Assembly: GCA_030524225.1 (NCBI GenBank)
Contig: JAUNGV010000013.1
Span: forward strand, 12,909 to 55,306
Reading direction: 5' to 3'
DNA: 42,398 bases
DNA from: Eubacteriales bacterium
GTDB lineage: Bacteria > Bacillota > Clostridia > Lachnospirales > Lachnospiraceae
Made by a program: the position numbers and the translations under genes. Positions 34,067 through 42,398 of this stretch are shown piece after piece. The notes under the pieces are model-generated. The model searched no databases. It was given only the letters and a program-made list of their open reading frames with translations, and had not been told where the DNA came from. Each line of letters opens with the position of its first letter. Positions within the stretch are counted from its first letter, which is position 1.

Positions 34067-35113
34067 ATGATGACAACAGAGAACAAAGATATCACGATCC
34101 TTGCGATCGAATCCTCCTGCGACGAGACGGCGGCGGCTGTCGTGGTGAACGGCAGGACGGTGCTCTCGAACGAGATCTCCTCACAGATTGATATTCACAC
34201 GCTCTATGGCGGCGTGGTGCCGGAGATCGCCTCGAGAAAGCATACCGAACGGATCAATCAGGTGGTGCGGAAGGCGCTGCAGACGGCGGGAAAGACGCTG
34301 GACGATATGGATGCGATCGCGGTGACCTGCGGGCCGGGACTGGTCGGGGCGCTGCTGATCGGCGTCTCGGAGGCGAAGGCACTTGCGTTTGCGACGGGGA
34401 AGCCGCTGATTGGCGTGCATCACATCGAGGGGCATATCTGTGCGAATTTCATCGCCGCGCCGGAGCTGGAGCCTCCGTTTCTCTGCCTCGTAGTATCGGG
34501 CGGACACACGCATCTCGTGCTGGTGAAAGGATACGGGGAGTATGAGATCCTCGGGCGCACCCGGGACGACGCGGCGGGCGAGGCGTTTGACAAGGTGGCG
34601 CGGGCGATCGGTCTGGGGTATCCCGGCGGTCCCAAGATAGATAAGGCGGCGAGGGAGGGCAATCCCGATGCGATTGCTTTCCCCAGAGGAAAGGTGGCGG
34701 AGAGCGCGTATGATTTTTCGTTCAGCGGACTGAAATCAGCGGTGCTTAATTACATCAATTCCTGCGACATGAAGGGGGAGACTTTCTCCGTGGAGGATGT
34801 GGCGGCGTCTTTCCAGAAGGCGGTTGTCGAGGTGCTCGTCTCCCATGCGATGGCGGGGGTGGAACAGTACGGGGCGGATAAGATCGCGCTGGCCGGCGGC
34901 GTCGCGTCGAACAGCGCGCTGCGCGCCGCGATGCAGGAGGCCTGCGGGGAGAGAGGCGTGACATTTTACTGTCCGCCGCCGGTTCTGTGTACCGACAATG
35001 CGGCTATGATCGGCTGCGCGGCCTACTATGAGTTTCTGCAGGGAAAATGCAGCGGCTACGATCTCAACGCGATGCCGAATCTGGCGCTGGGAGAGAAGAG
35101 AGAGTCACGGTGA
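34067..35113 (+). CDS. tsaD: tRNA N6-adenosine threonylcarbamoyltransferase TsaD
   Basis: Catalytic subunit that transfers the threonylcarbamoyl group from its adenylate to A37 of tRNA, working with TsaB and TsaE. About 348 residues, as usual. Diagnostic are [32 protein letters not shown], the metal-binding [12 protein letters not shown] (HxxxH), [36 protein letters not shown] and [12 protein letters not shown], with the third metal ligand in [10 protein letters not shown]. Two adjacent ATGs (34067, 34070) follow GGAGG and GAGG. It begins 5 bases after the rnz stop, so the two are surely cotranscribed. Confidence 0.96.
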   Translation: MMTTENKDITILAIESSCDETAAAVVVNGRTVLSNEISSQIDIHTLYGGVVPEIASRKHTERINQVVRKALQTAGKTLDDMDAIAVTCGPGLVGALLIGVSEAKALAFATGKPLIGVHHIEGHICANFIAAPELEPPFLCLVVSGGHTHLVLVKGYGEYEILGRTRDDAAGEAFDKVARAIGLGYPGGPKIDKAAREGNPDAIAFPRGKVAESAYDFSFSGLKSAVLNYINSCDMKGETFSVEDVAASFQKAVVEVLVSHAMAGVEQYGADKIALAGGVASNSALRAAMQEACGERGVTFYCPPPVLCTDNAAMIGCAAYYEFLQGKCSGYDLNAMPNLALGEKRESR

Positions 35114-35243
35114 CAGAAGGAGAATGAGGAGCAGGAGCGGCTGGCGTCATTCGAAAAAGGATGAAGGCTGTGCAGACTGATTTTTGTCGGTTGAGGCCGC
35201 ATGATTCTGTGCGGATTAGCAGGGGGAAGGTAGGGAGCAGAGT

Positions 35244-35984
35244 ATGGAGCGAAAGAGAGCGACTGCTATTTTGCTCGCGGGCGGGAGCGGGACGCGCATG
35301 GGCGGTTCTGTCCGCAAGCAGTACATGGAGCTGGGGGGCAAGCCGGTGCTGCGCTATGCGCTGGAGGCACTGGAGAGAAGTCCGGTGATCTCGGAGATTG
35401 TTCTTGTCGTGCCGGAGGGCGAGCAGGACTACTGCAGGCGGGAGATCGTGGAGCCTGCGGAGGAGGCTTGCCGCGCCGCGCAGTCGGGAGGTAAAGTCCG
35501 GGCAATTATTCCGGGAGGGGCGGAGCGATGCTTTTCCGTTCTGAACGGATTGCGTGCGATCCAATGGCCCTGTGAGGTTTGCTACATCCACGACGGGGCG
35601 CGGCCCTTTCTTGACGGGGAGACGCTGGAGCGGCTCGCACGGGCGGTGGCGGATGGCGGCACGGCGGTGGCGGGGATGCCCGCCAAGGACACGGTCAAGC
35701 TGGCGGATGCGGACGGCATTGTGGAGAGCACGCCGAACCGGGAGGCTGTCTGGATCGTGCAGACGCCGCAGGTTTTTGAGAGAGCGCTGATCACAGAGGC
35801 GTATGAGAGGATGGCGGAGCAGTATGACGCGCTGCGGGCGGCGGGGGTGAACATCACCGACGATGCGATGGTCGTCGAGCGCCTGATGAACCGCAGTGTC
35901 AGGCTCGTTCCGGCTTCCTACCGCAATATCAAGATTACGACGCCGGAGGATCTGCTGATTGCGGAGGCGTTTCTGAGAGGATAA
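35244..35984 (+). CDS. ispD: 2-C-methyl-D-erythritol 4-phosphate cytidylyltransferase
   Basis: Third step of the non-mevalonate isoprenoid pathway: joins MEP with CTP to give CDP-ME, in the cytosol. The nucleotide-binding start ATAILLAGGSGTRMGGSVRKQYMEL, the segment GGAERCFSVLNGLRA, HDGARPFL, VAGMPAKDTVKL, and TPQVFERALITEAY plus the C-terminal ITTPEDLLIAEAFL are family hallmarks. At 246 residues it is slightly above the usual 230. GGGAG precedes the ATG. The product feeds undecaprenyl phosphate, the lipid carrier needed for MurA-dependent wall synthesis and the polysaccharide locus. It shares a direction but no overlap with tsaD; the 130-base gap holds no clear promoter. Confidence 0.95.
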   Translation: MERKRATAILLAGGSGTRMGGSVRKQYMELGGKPVLRYALEALERSPVISEIVLVVPEGEQDYCRREIVEPAEEACRAAQSGGKVRAIIPGGAERCFSVLNGLRAIQWPCEVCYIHDGARPFLDGETLERLARAVADGGTAVAGMPAKDTVKLADADGIVESTPNREAVWIVQTPQVFERALITEAYERMAEQYDALRAAGVNITDDAMVVERLMNRSVRLVPASYRNIKITTPEDLLIAEAFLRG

Positions 35985-36103
35985 GGATAAGAAGAGCGGA
36001 GCGCGACAGACAGGAAATCACGCAAGCGCAGAAACGTTTCTGAGAGGATAGGAAGAGAATTAGGAAAGATAGGAATAAAAGCACGGCGGAAAGGGGGCTG
36101 TGT

Positions 36104-36955
36104 ATGAAAACAATCAGATTACTATATCCCGACCATGTGAGCGGAGGGCTGGAGACCTACTATTTCGGCGCACATCTGCTGGCGCACATTCTGCCGCCCA
36201 ATGACAGGCAGCCGCTGGTCATGGTGGAGATCGCTCCTCCGGATGGAAAGGAAAAGACTGTACAGGAGGGCATTTACGCCAGAGACGAGGTGCTGGCGGG
36301 CATCCGCGACGCGATGCGGAAAATTGAGGACGAAGCGCCCGACAGGATCATCACGATCGGGGGAAACTGTATGGTCTCGCAGGCTCCTTTTGATTACCTT
36401 CACGGAAAGTATGACAAGGTGGGGATCGTCTGGATCGACGCGCACCCCGACGTCTCCACGGTCAGGGACGGATACCCGAACGCCCACGCGATGGTGCTCG
36501 GCTCGCTTCTCGGATACGGGGATTCCTCCCTTTCCGGGCTGCTGCGGAATCCGCCGTTCCGGGCAGACGACGTTCTGTACATCGGCCTGCAGGGGCTGCA
36601 CGATTATCAGAAACGGTTTCTGGATGAGCACGGCGTAGAGTACCGGATTCAGACGGAAGAGATTCTGCCGGAGAGTGAGATTACCGCTTTTCTGCGGCGG
36701 TTTGACCATATTCTGGTTCACATGGACATCGACGTGCTGGACGAGCATTTTTTCCATTCGACTTATTTCGCGAACCCGGCGCTGTCGGGGGACGGATCGG
36801 GAGGCGGGAGGATGACGATGGAGCAGCTGACCGGCATGCTGCATTGTATCATCGGGGCATCCGACGTGGTCGGATTTACGATTGCGGAGTATCTTCCGTT
36901 TGACGAGCACAGGCTTCACAAAATGTTGTCCGGCCTTCCCCTCTTTACAGAGTAG
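36104..36955 (+). CDS. Arginase/agmatinase (ureohydrolase) family protein
   Basis: Binuclear-metal hydrolase fold, 283 residues. Metal-binding motifs are WIDAHPDVST (DAHxD) and LVHMDIDVLDE (DxD). The first motif reads IGGNCMVSQAPF, so a Cys stands where arginases have His in GGDHS/GGxH. Such GGNC forms occur in family members of uncertain substrate. The final acidic ligand region is VVGFTIAEYLPF, where the family usually has GxDIxExxP. True arginase, agmatinase or formimidoylglutamase activity is therefore not supported; another guanidino or amide substrate is possible. The ATG follows AAAGGGGG. No pathway genes lie nearby. Confidence 0.82.
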   Translation: MKTIRLLYPDHVSGGLETYYFGAHLLAHILPPNDRQPLVMVEIAPPDGKEKTVQEGIYARDEVLAGIRDAMRKIEDEAPDRIITIGGNCMVSQAPFDYLHGKYDKVGIVWIDAHPDVSTVRDGYPNAHAMVLGSLLGYGDSSLSGLLRNPPFRADDVLYIGLQGLHDYQKRFLDEHGVEYRIQTEEILPESEITAFLRRFDHILVHMDIDVLDEHFFHSTYFANPALSGDGSGGGRMTMEQLTGMLHCIIGASDVVGFTIAEYLPFDEHRLHKMLSGLPLFTE

Positions 36956-36987
36956 GGCGGCCCGGCAAAAATACCAACGGAGGCGCC

Positions 36988-39900
36988 ATGGCATTTGCAC
37001 ACCTTCACGTCCACACGGAGTACTCTCTGCTGGACGGATCCAATAAAATCAGCGAATACGTAAAGCGCGTCAAGGAACTGGGGATGACGGCGGCGGCGAT
37101 TACCGATCACGGCGTGATGTACGGCGTGATCGATTTCTACAAGGCGGCGAAGGCGGAGGGGATCAATCCCGTGATCGGCTGCGAGGTTTATGTCGCCCCG
37201 AATTCCCGGTTTGACCGGGAGACGACGGGCGGGGAGGATCGCTACTACCACCTGATCCTGCTGGCGGAGAACAACACGGGTTATGAGAACCTGATGAAAA
37301 TTGTGTCCCGCTCTTTTACGGAGGGGTATTATTACAAGCCCCGGGTGGACATGGCTCTGCTGCGCGAGCATCACGAGGGGATTATCGCCCTCTCCGCCTG
37401 TCTGGCGGGAGAGGTGGCCCGCAACATTGTCAGAGGGAATGTTCCGGCGGCGGAGGAGGCGGCATTAAAGTACCTCGACTGCTTCGGAAAAGGGAATTTT
37501 TTCCTTGAGCTGCAGGATCACGGGTATCCGGATCAGCAGACCGTGAACGCGGCTTTGCTGACGATGAGCAAAAAGCTGGACATCCCGCTCGTGGCGACGA
37601 ACGACGCCCATTACACCTACGCGGGGGACGCGGAGGCGCACGACATTCTGCTGTGCATCCAGACGGCGAAGAAGCTCTCGGACGAGGACAGAATGCGGTA
37701 TCCGGGAGGCCAGTTCTACATCAAGAGCGAGGAGGAGATGAAAGGGTTGTTCCCGTACGCGTGGGAGGCCGTGGAGAACACGCAGGTGATTGCCGACCGG
37801 TGTCACGTCGAGTTTACATTCCACGAGACGAAGCTCCCGAAGTTCGAGGTGCCGGAGGGATACACCTCATGGACGTACCTGAACAAGCTGTGCGACGACG
37901 GCCTGCGGGAGCGGTATCCGGATGACGACGGGACGCTGCGCAGGCGCATGGAGTATGAGCTCTCCGTCATCGAGAAGATGGGATATGTGGACTACTTCCT
38001 GATCGTCTGGGACTACATCAATTTTTCCAGGGAGAACGGGATTATCGTCGGGCCGGGGCGAGGCTCGGCGGCGGGTTCCGTCGTCTCTTACTGTCTGAAA
38101 ATCACGAACATCGATCCGATCCGCTATCAGTTGCTCTTCGAACGGTTCCTGAATCCGGAGCGCGTCTCCATGCCGGATATCGACGTGGATTTCTGCTTCG
38201 AGAGACGGCAGGAGGTCATCGATTATGTGACGCGCAAATACGGCAAGGACAAGGTGGTGCAGATCATCACCTTTGGTACGATGGCGGCCAAGGGTGTGCT
38301 GCGCGACGTCGGGCGCGTGATGGATCTGCCCTACAGCTTTGTCGATACGATTGCCAAGATGGTGCCGAACGAACTCGGTATCACGCTGGAAAAGGCGCTG
38401 AAAATGAATCCGGAAATGCGCACGGCCTATGAGGGAGACGAGAGGGTGCACCGGCTGATCGACATGAGCCTGCGGCTTGAGGGACTGCCGCGCCACTCGT
38501 CGGTGCATGCGGCGGGCGTCGTGATCTGTCAGCGCCCGGCGGAGGAATTCATTCCGCTTTCCAAGGCCGCCGACGGTTCGATCACCACACAGTTCACGAT
38601 GACGACGGTGGAGGAGCTGGGTCTGCTGAAAATGGATTTCCTCGGACTCCGTACGCTGACCGTGATCCAGAATGCCGTGCAGCTCGTCAACCGCTCTCTG
38701 GCAAAAACAGGAGGACGCTATCCGGCCTACGAGATTCCTGCGCAGAACGGTTCGGTGAGTGAGAACCCGGCGGGGGTGCCTCTGGACATCGACCGGATCG
38801 ATTACGACGACAAGGCTGTTTTCGCTTCGCTCGCGACGGGGCGCACGGACGGGGTATTTCAGCTGGAGTCGGGCGGAATGCAGAGCTTCATGAAAGAGCT
38901 GAAGCCGGAGAGTCTCGAGGATCTGATTGCGGGCATCTCCCTGTACCGGCCGGGGCCGATGGATTTTATCCCCAAATATGTGCAGGGTAAGAACAGCGCG
39001 TCCGGAGTCACCTATGCGGCGAAAGAGCTGGAACCGATTCTCGCGCCGACGTATGGCTGCATCGTCTATCAGGAGCAGGTCATGCAGATTGTACAGGATC
39101 TGGGCGGGTATACGCTGGGACGAAGCGATCTCGTGCGGCGTGCGATGAGCAAGAAGAAGCAGTCTGTCATGGAAAAGGAGAGGCACAACTTCGTCTACGG
39201 AAATGAGGAGGAGGGCGTGCCGGGCTGTGTGGCCAAGGGAATCTCCGCCGAGGTGGCGAGCGGAATCTATGACACGATGATGGATTTTGCCAAGTACGCG
39301 TTCAATAAATCGCATGCGGCGTGTTATGCGGTGGTCTCCTATCAGACCGCGTGGCTCAAATATTACTACCCGACAGAGTTCATGGCGGCGCTCATGACCT
39401 CCGTGATCGATTTCCCGGCCAAGGTAGCGGGCTATATTCTGACATGCCGCAGCCTTCACATCCCGCTGCTTCCACCGGATATCAACGAGGGCGAAGCGGG
39501 CTTCTCCGTCTCCAACGGGGCGATCCGGTACGCGCTGACGGCGATTAAGGGAATAGGGCGTCCGGTGATCGACGCGGTGGTGAAGGAGCGGACGGCCCGC
39601 GGACCGTTCAAGGACCTGAATGATTTTCTGACCCGTCTCGGGGATGATGAGAAGGACATTAACAAGAGAGTTCTGGAGAACTTTATCAAGGCGGGAGCGT
39701 TCGACAGCTTCGGCGCGACGCGCAAGCAGCTGATGAGCGTCTATGTCCAGCTGCTGGATGAGCTCCAGAAATCCCGCAAAAACAATATGGCGGGACAGCT
39801 CTCCCTGTTCGATATTGCGGGGGAGGAGGAAAAAGAAGCGTTTGAGATCCGCCTGCCCGACATCGGGGAATACGGCAAGGAGATGCGGCTGGCATTTGAA

Positions 39901-40521
39901 AAAGAAGTGCTCGGTATCTATGTCAGCGGCCATCCTCTTGAGGAGTATGTGGATCTGTGGAAGGCGCACACGACGAGACGCGCTTCGGATTTTCTGCTGC
40001 AGGAGGAGATCGGTGCGCCGGCGGTGGCCGATGCGGACGGAACGCGGGCGACGATCGGCGGCATGATCGCGGATAAGAAGATCAAGTACACGAAACACGA
40101 CAAGGTCATGGCGTTTCTGACGGTTGAGGATCTGACGGGGAGCGTGGAGGTGATCGTGTTTCCCAAGACGTATGAGCAGTACTCGGATTTTCTGCAGGAG
40201 GACGGCAAGGTTTTCGTGGAGGGTCGGATCTCCGTGGAGGAGGAGCGGGACGCCAAGCTGATCTGCGAGAAGATCACGCCGTTTGAAAATATCCCGAAGA
40301 AGCTCTGGATCCGTTTTGCGGACCGGGAGGCGTACGGGCGGCAGGCGCGGGAGCTGGACGAGGTGATCGCCTCCCACGGAGGCCCTGATCAGGTTGTGAT
40401 CTACATCGCGAATCCCAAGGCCAAAAAGACGCTGGGGCCGGGAGAGGGCGTGCGGGCGGACGAGTCGCTCCTGCAGCTGCTGGCGGAGCGGTTCGGAAAG
40501 GAGAACGTGACGCTGGCGTAG
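36988..40521 (+). CDS. dnaE: DNA polymerase III subunit alpha
   Basis: Replicative C-family DNA polymerase, 1177 residues. An N-terminal PHP domain starts FAHLHVHTEYSLLDG and includes GMTAAAITDHGVMYG and NDAHYTYAGD. The palm carries GPGRGSAAGSVVSYCL, and the catalytic Asp pair is in SMPDIDVDFCFERR (about residue 394); HSSVHAAGVVI and SLYRPGPMDFIPKY follow. A helix-hairpin-helix region (PPDINEGEAGFSV, IKGIG) and a C-terminal OB fold (IGGMIADKKIKYTKHDKVMAFL) complete it. This is the DnaE type, without the exonuclease insertion of PolC. GGAGG lies just before the ATG. The gene begins 32 bases after the arginase-family gene. Confidence 0.97.
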   Translation: MAFAHLHVHTEYSLLDGSNKISEYVKRVKELGMTAAAITDHGVMYGVIDFYKAAKAEGINPVIGCEVYVAPNSRFDRETTGGEDRYYHLILLAENNTGYENLMKIVSRSFTEGYYYKPRVDMALLREHHEGIIALSACLAGEVARNIVRGNVPAAEEAALKYLDCFGKGNFFLELQDHGYPDQQTVNAALLTMSKKLDIPLVATNDAHYTYAGDAEAHDILLCIQTAKKLSDEDRMRYPGGQFYIKSEEEMKGLFPYAWEAVENTQVIADRCHVEFTFHETKLPKFEVPEGYTSWTYLNKLCDDGLRERYPDDDGTLRRRMEYELSVIEKMGYVDYFLIVWDYINFSRENGIIVGPGRGSAAGSVVSYCLKITNIDPIRYQLLFERFLNPERVSMPDIDVDFCFERRQEVIDYVTRKYGKDKVVQIITFGTMAAKGVLRDVGRVMDLPYSFVDTIAKMVPNELGITLEKALKMNPEMRTAYEGDERVHRLIDMSLRLEGLPRHSSVHAAGVVICQRPAEEFIPLSKAADGSITTQFTMTTVEELGLLKMDFLGLRTLTVIQNAVQLVNRSLAKTGGRYPAYEIPAQNGSVSENPAGVPLDIDRIDYDDKAVFASLATGRTDGVFQLESGGMQSFMKELKPESLEDLIAGISLYRPGPMDFIPKYVQGKNSASGVTYAAKELEPILAPTYGCIVYQEQVMQIVQDLGGYTLGRSDLVRRAMSKKKQSVMEKERHNFVYGNEEEGVPGCVAKGISAEVASGIYDTMMDFAKYAFNKSHAACYAVVSYQTAWLKYYYPTEFMAALMTSVIDFPAKVAGYILTCRSLHIPLLPPDINEGEAGFSVSNGAIRYALTAIKGIGRPVIDAVVKERTARGPFKDLNDFLTRLGDDEKDINKRVLENFIKAGAFDSFGATRKQLMSVYVQLLDELQKSRKNNMAGQLSLFDIAGEEEKEAFEIRLPDIGEYGKEMRLAFEKEVLGIYVSGHPLEEYVDLWKAHTTRRASDFLLQEEIGAPAVADADGTRATIGGMIADKKIKYTKHDKVMAFLTVEDLTGSVEVIVFPKTYEQYSDFLQEDGKVFVEGRISVEEERDAKLICEKITPFENIPKKLWIRFADREAYGRQARELDEVIASHGGPDQVVIYIANPKAKKTLGPGEGVRADESLLQLLAERFGKENVTLA

Positions 40522-40620
40522 CGGTCTGCCGGGATACGCGCGCCGCACAGTCCGTCGTCCGCGCGGTCGTGGGCTGTGTGCTGCGAGGACGGTCGCCTGT
40601 GGGATGTGTGCTGTGCGGCT

Positions 40621-40710
40621 TTGGACTATCGCGGACTGCACTGCGCATCTCGCGGGCGGCTGGCTTTGGACTATCGTAGGCTGCACTGCGTATCTCACGG
40701 GCGGCTGGCT
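40621..40710. repeat. Two tandem copies of a 45-base unit
   Basis: TTGGACTATCG begins copies at 40621 and 40666; the units differ at only a few positions. The preceding 30 bases look like a decayed further copy. The unit is a multiple of three and open in several frames, but no start site or family supports a protein. It lies in the 490-base gap between dnaE and pfkA. Confidence 0.75.
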
Positions 40711-40802
40711 GTGAGCAGACGAGTACTGCGCTGCGCGCCGCCCTTCGGCATTTTGCAATAAAAACGTCGTCCGGAAGCCGCGCAGGTTTTACGATTGCGA
40801 GA

Positions 40803-40831
40803 TTGCAAAGGCGCAGACTTTGCGATAAAAT
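40803..40831 (+). promoter_or_regulatory. pfkA promoter with overlapping dyad
   Basis: TTGCAA at 40803-40808, 17 bases, TAAAAT at 40826-40831 (5 of 6). The promoter is covered by an inverted repeat, ATTGCAAAG / CTTTGCGAT (40802-40810 and 40818-40826) with one mismatch, which is a plausible operator. The start would fall near 40838. Confidence 0.65.
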
Positions 40832-40834
40832 AGG

Positions 40835-40871
40835 AAGACGCTAAACGGGGGTAAGAGTTGTTTGGCGTCTT
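40835..40871 (+). promoter_or_regulatory. Leader hairpin at 5' end of pfkA transcript
   Basis: AAGACGCTAAAC (40835-40846) pairs with GTTTGGCGTCTT (40860-40871), 12 pairs with one T-G wobble and a 13-base loop. Given the promoter at 40803-40831 it would lie at the very start of the mRNA and could stabilise it. It could instead serve as a dnaE terminator, but only GATTGTTA follows, not a T run. Confidence 0.5.
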
Positions 40872-41010
40872 GATTGTTAAATAATTAACTTTATGGTGAC
40901 AGAAGCCGCACGGGAGGGAAACCTCTGCGGCGACAGGTGCAGCATCCGCGTGGCGGCGGTGCGCCGCGCTACGAAATTGCTTGATACAGGCGGAAAGGAA
41001 GAACAATCCC

Positions 41011-41985
41011 ATGGCAAAAGAGATTAAGACAATTGGTATTCTGACGAGCGGCGGCGACGCGCCGGGTATGAACGCGGCGATTCGTGCGACAGTCCGCAAG
41101 GCGATCAACGATGGCCTGAAGGTAAAGGGCATTCTGCGCGGCTATCAGGGTCTTCTGAACGAAGAGATTATCGATATGGAGAAGCGCAGCGTATCCGATA
41201 TTATTCAGCGCGGCGGCACGATTCTCGGCACGGCGCGGTGCGCTGATTTCCGCACGAAGGAAGGTCAGCAGAAGGGCGCGGATATCTGCCGCAAGCACGG
41301 GATCGACGGCATTGTTGTCATCGGCGGCGACGGCTCCTACCGTGGGGCGCAGGCTCTTGCGAGAGAGGGAATCAACACGGTGGGACTTCCGGGAACCATC
41401 GATCTGGATATTGCATGCACGGACTATACCATCGGATTTGACACGGCGATCAACACGGCGATGGAGGCAATCGATAAGGTCAGAGATACCTCTTCTTCCC
41501 ATGAGCGCTGCAGCATTATCGAGGTAATGGGCAGGAATGCGGGCTATATTGCGCTCTGGTGTGGTATTGCAAACGGCGCGGAGGATATTCTGCTTCCGGA
41601 GAAATACGATTACGACGAGCAGAAGCTGATCGACAATATCATTAAGAACCGCAAGCACGGCAAAAAGCACCACATCATCATCAATGCGGAGGGAATCGGA
41701 CATTCGACCTCCATGGCGAAGAGGATTGAGGCGGCGACCGGCGTGGAGACCCGCGCGACGATTCTGGGCTACATGCAGAGAGGCGGATCGCCGACGTGCA
41801 AAGACAGATATTACGCTTCCATCATGGGCGCGTATGCGGCGGATATTCTCGCGTCGGGCAAGTCGAACCGCGTCGTAGGATACAGCCACGGCGAATTCGT
41901 GGACTATGATATCGAGGAAGCGCTGGCGATGGAGAAGGAGATTCCGGAGTACGCATTCCAGGTTAGCCAGGTGCTGTCCAGGTAA
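41011..41985 (+). CDS. pfkA: ATP-dependent 6-phosphofructokinase
   Basis: Glycolytic enzyme converting fructose 6-phosphate to the 1,6-bisphosphate, 324 residues, cytosolic tetramer. IGILTSGGDAPGMNAAIRA opens the ATP site. GIVVIGGDGSYRGAQ has Gly, not Asp, after GGD, which marks ATP rather than pyrophosphate use. The substrate loop reads GLPGTIDLDIACTDYTIGFDTA; the usual TIDND is TIDLD here, with both Asp kept. IIEVMGRNAGYIAL and GYMQRGGSPTCKDR complete the site. The ATG at 41011 begins MAKEIKTIGIL and has AAAGGAAG upstream; the frame opens 10 codons earlier without support. It is transcribed from its own promoter, about 170 bases upstream. Confidence 0.97.
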   Translation: MAKEIKTIGILTSGGDAPGMNAAIRATVRKAINDGLKVKGILRGYQGLLNEEIIDMEKRSVSDIIQRGGTILGTARCADFRTKEGQQKGADICRKHGIDGIVVIGGDGSYRGAQALAREGINTVGLPGTIDLDIACTDYTIGFDTAINTAMEAIDKVRDTSSSHERCSIIEVMGRNAGYIALWCGIANGAEDILLPEKYDYDEQKLIDNIIKNRKHGKKHHIIINAEGIGHSTSMAKRIEAATGVETRATILGYMQRGGSPTCKDRYYASIMGAYAADILASGKSNRVVGYSHGEFVDYDIEEALAMEKEIPEYAFQVSQVLSR

Positions 41986-41987
41986 TA

Positions 41988-42158
41988 TGCGATTGTGCTT
42001 TGCACAATCGCAGCGAAGCAGCATAGCTGCTTCGGAAGAGGCAGAACGCCGGAGAAAAGGCGAAGTGCAATCGCAGCGAAGCAGTGTAGCTGCTTCGGAA
42101 AGAGGCAACAGGAAAAAGGCGGAGCGCAATCGCAGCGAAGCAGCGTAGCTGCTTCGGA
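41988..42158. repeat. Cluster of hairpin repeats between pfkA and methyltransferase
   Basis: The cluster begins 2 bases after the pfkA stop with an 11-bp hairpin, TGCGATTGTGC / GCACAATCGCA, loop TTT (41988-42012). Three 32-base repeats follow at 42005, 42068 and 42127. Each reads CAATCGCAGCGAAGCAG, three variable bases, then AGCTGCTTCGGA-like sequence. Each holds a stem CGAAGCAGY / GCTGCTTCG; the one stem change (copy 2) leaves a G-T wobble. Spacings are 63 and 59 bases and the spacers are related to each other. This resembles REP-like repeats; the first hairpin may also end the pfkA transcript. Confidence 0.85.
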
Positions 42159-42192
42159 TATACCAGACCGGAGAAAGACAGGGGTAGGTTCA

Positions 42193-42398
42193 TTGGAAAA
42201 AATTACCTCGGCATCAAACGGGAAAATCAAAAGAGTGGCCGCCCTGCAGCAGAAAGCGCGGGTGCGGAGAGAGGAGAAGGCGTTTGTCATAGAGGGCATG
42301 CGCCTTTTTCTTGATACGCCGGATTCTTTTCTCTCTGAAATCTACATCACGGAGCAGTGTCTGGCGCAGATTCGGCAGGAAGGGGAACAGATCTGGCG
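42193..42398 (+). CDS. TrmH/SpoU-family rRNA or tRNA methyltransferase, partial
   Basis: The first 68 codons of a SpoU-type RNA 2'-O-methyltransferase, cut by the window edge. The start is a TTG at 42193, with AGGGG about 8 bases upstream, giving (M)EKITSASNGKIKRVAALQQ. KARVRREEKAFVIEGMRLF follows, the conserved start of the RNA-substrate-binding domain. Only this N-terminal domain is visible; the SAM-binding knot lies outside. It follows the hairpin repeat cluster and may belong to the pfkA transcript. Confidence 0.85.
   Translation, partial: MEKITSASNGKIKRVAALQQKARVRREEKAFVIEGMRLFLDTPDSFLSEIYITEQCLAQIRQEGEQIW

Noticed and set aside
37867..40758. Very long open frame on the minus strand opposite dnaE (963 residues)
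   Set aside because: It mirrors dnaE codon structure, has no recognisable domain and no ribosome site; a GC-rich shadow frame.
42005..42158. Possible CRISPR array
   Set aside because: Only three repeats, themselves strongly palindromic, with spacers that resemble each other and no cas genes nearby.

Overview
This looks like a chromosomal stretch from a Gram-positive anaerobe of the class Clostridia, most likely Lachnospiraceae. The basis is family content: LytR-CpsA-Psr protein, DUF3842, YesM/YesN two-component pair, FMN riboswitch with an ECF riboflavin S component, dnaE next to pfkA, GGAGG ribosome sites, and mostly GC-rich coding DNA. The assignment is inference; there is no rRNA in the window. 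All genes but one (the DUF3842 gene) read on the + strand.

Layout. (1) 1-6862: the end of a cell-surface polysaccharide locus, with three family-2 glycosyltransferases, a polyprenyl-phosphate sugar-1-phosphate transferase that primes the repeat unit, and an LCP ligase that would attach the polymer to peptidoglycan. (2) 6926-14406: a small alarmone synthetase, an unknown coiled-coil tail-anchored protein with an operator-like palindrome over its predicted promoter, a flavin reductase family protein, a LysM/G5/M23 peptidase, murA, an aldo/keto reductase, and a convergent DUF3842 gene. (3) 14627-24610: a visibly AT-richer carbohydrate cassette: sensor kinase, AraC-type regulator, sugar-binding lipoprotein, two permeases and a GH106-like glycosidase. 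No ABC ATPase is encoded, so a shared one is probably used. (4) 24731-25891: promoter, FMN riboswitch, terminator and ribU. (5) 26279-30120: a MacAB-like ABC efflux operon. (6) 30309-36955: a YfbR-like nucleotidase, then the t6A modification genes tsaE, tsaB, rimI and tsaD with rnz lodged between rimI and tsaD, then ispD and an arginase-family protein. (7) 36988-42398: dnaE, pfkA, and the start of a TrmH-family rRNA methyltransferase cut by the window edge.

The most interesting object is a structured element present twice (8534-8737 and 12871-13012). Each copy sits directly upstream of the ribosome-binding site of an oxidoreductase gene. Both copies fold into the same hairpins with a compensatory base-pair change. 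In both, the loop of the second hairpin is complementary to a CTCC segment that could otherwise pair with the gene's own GGAG ribosome site. This looks like a translational switch, a mobile RBS-associated element, or both. A second family of hairpin repeats (three copies) lies between pfkA and the methyltransferase gene.
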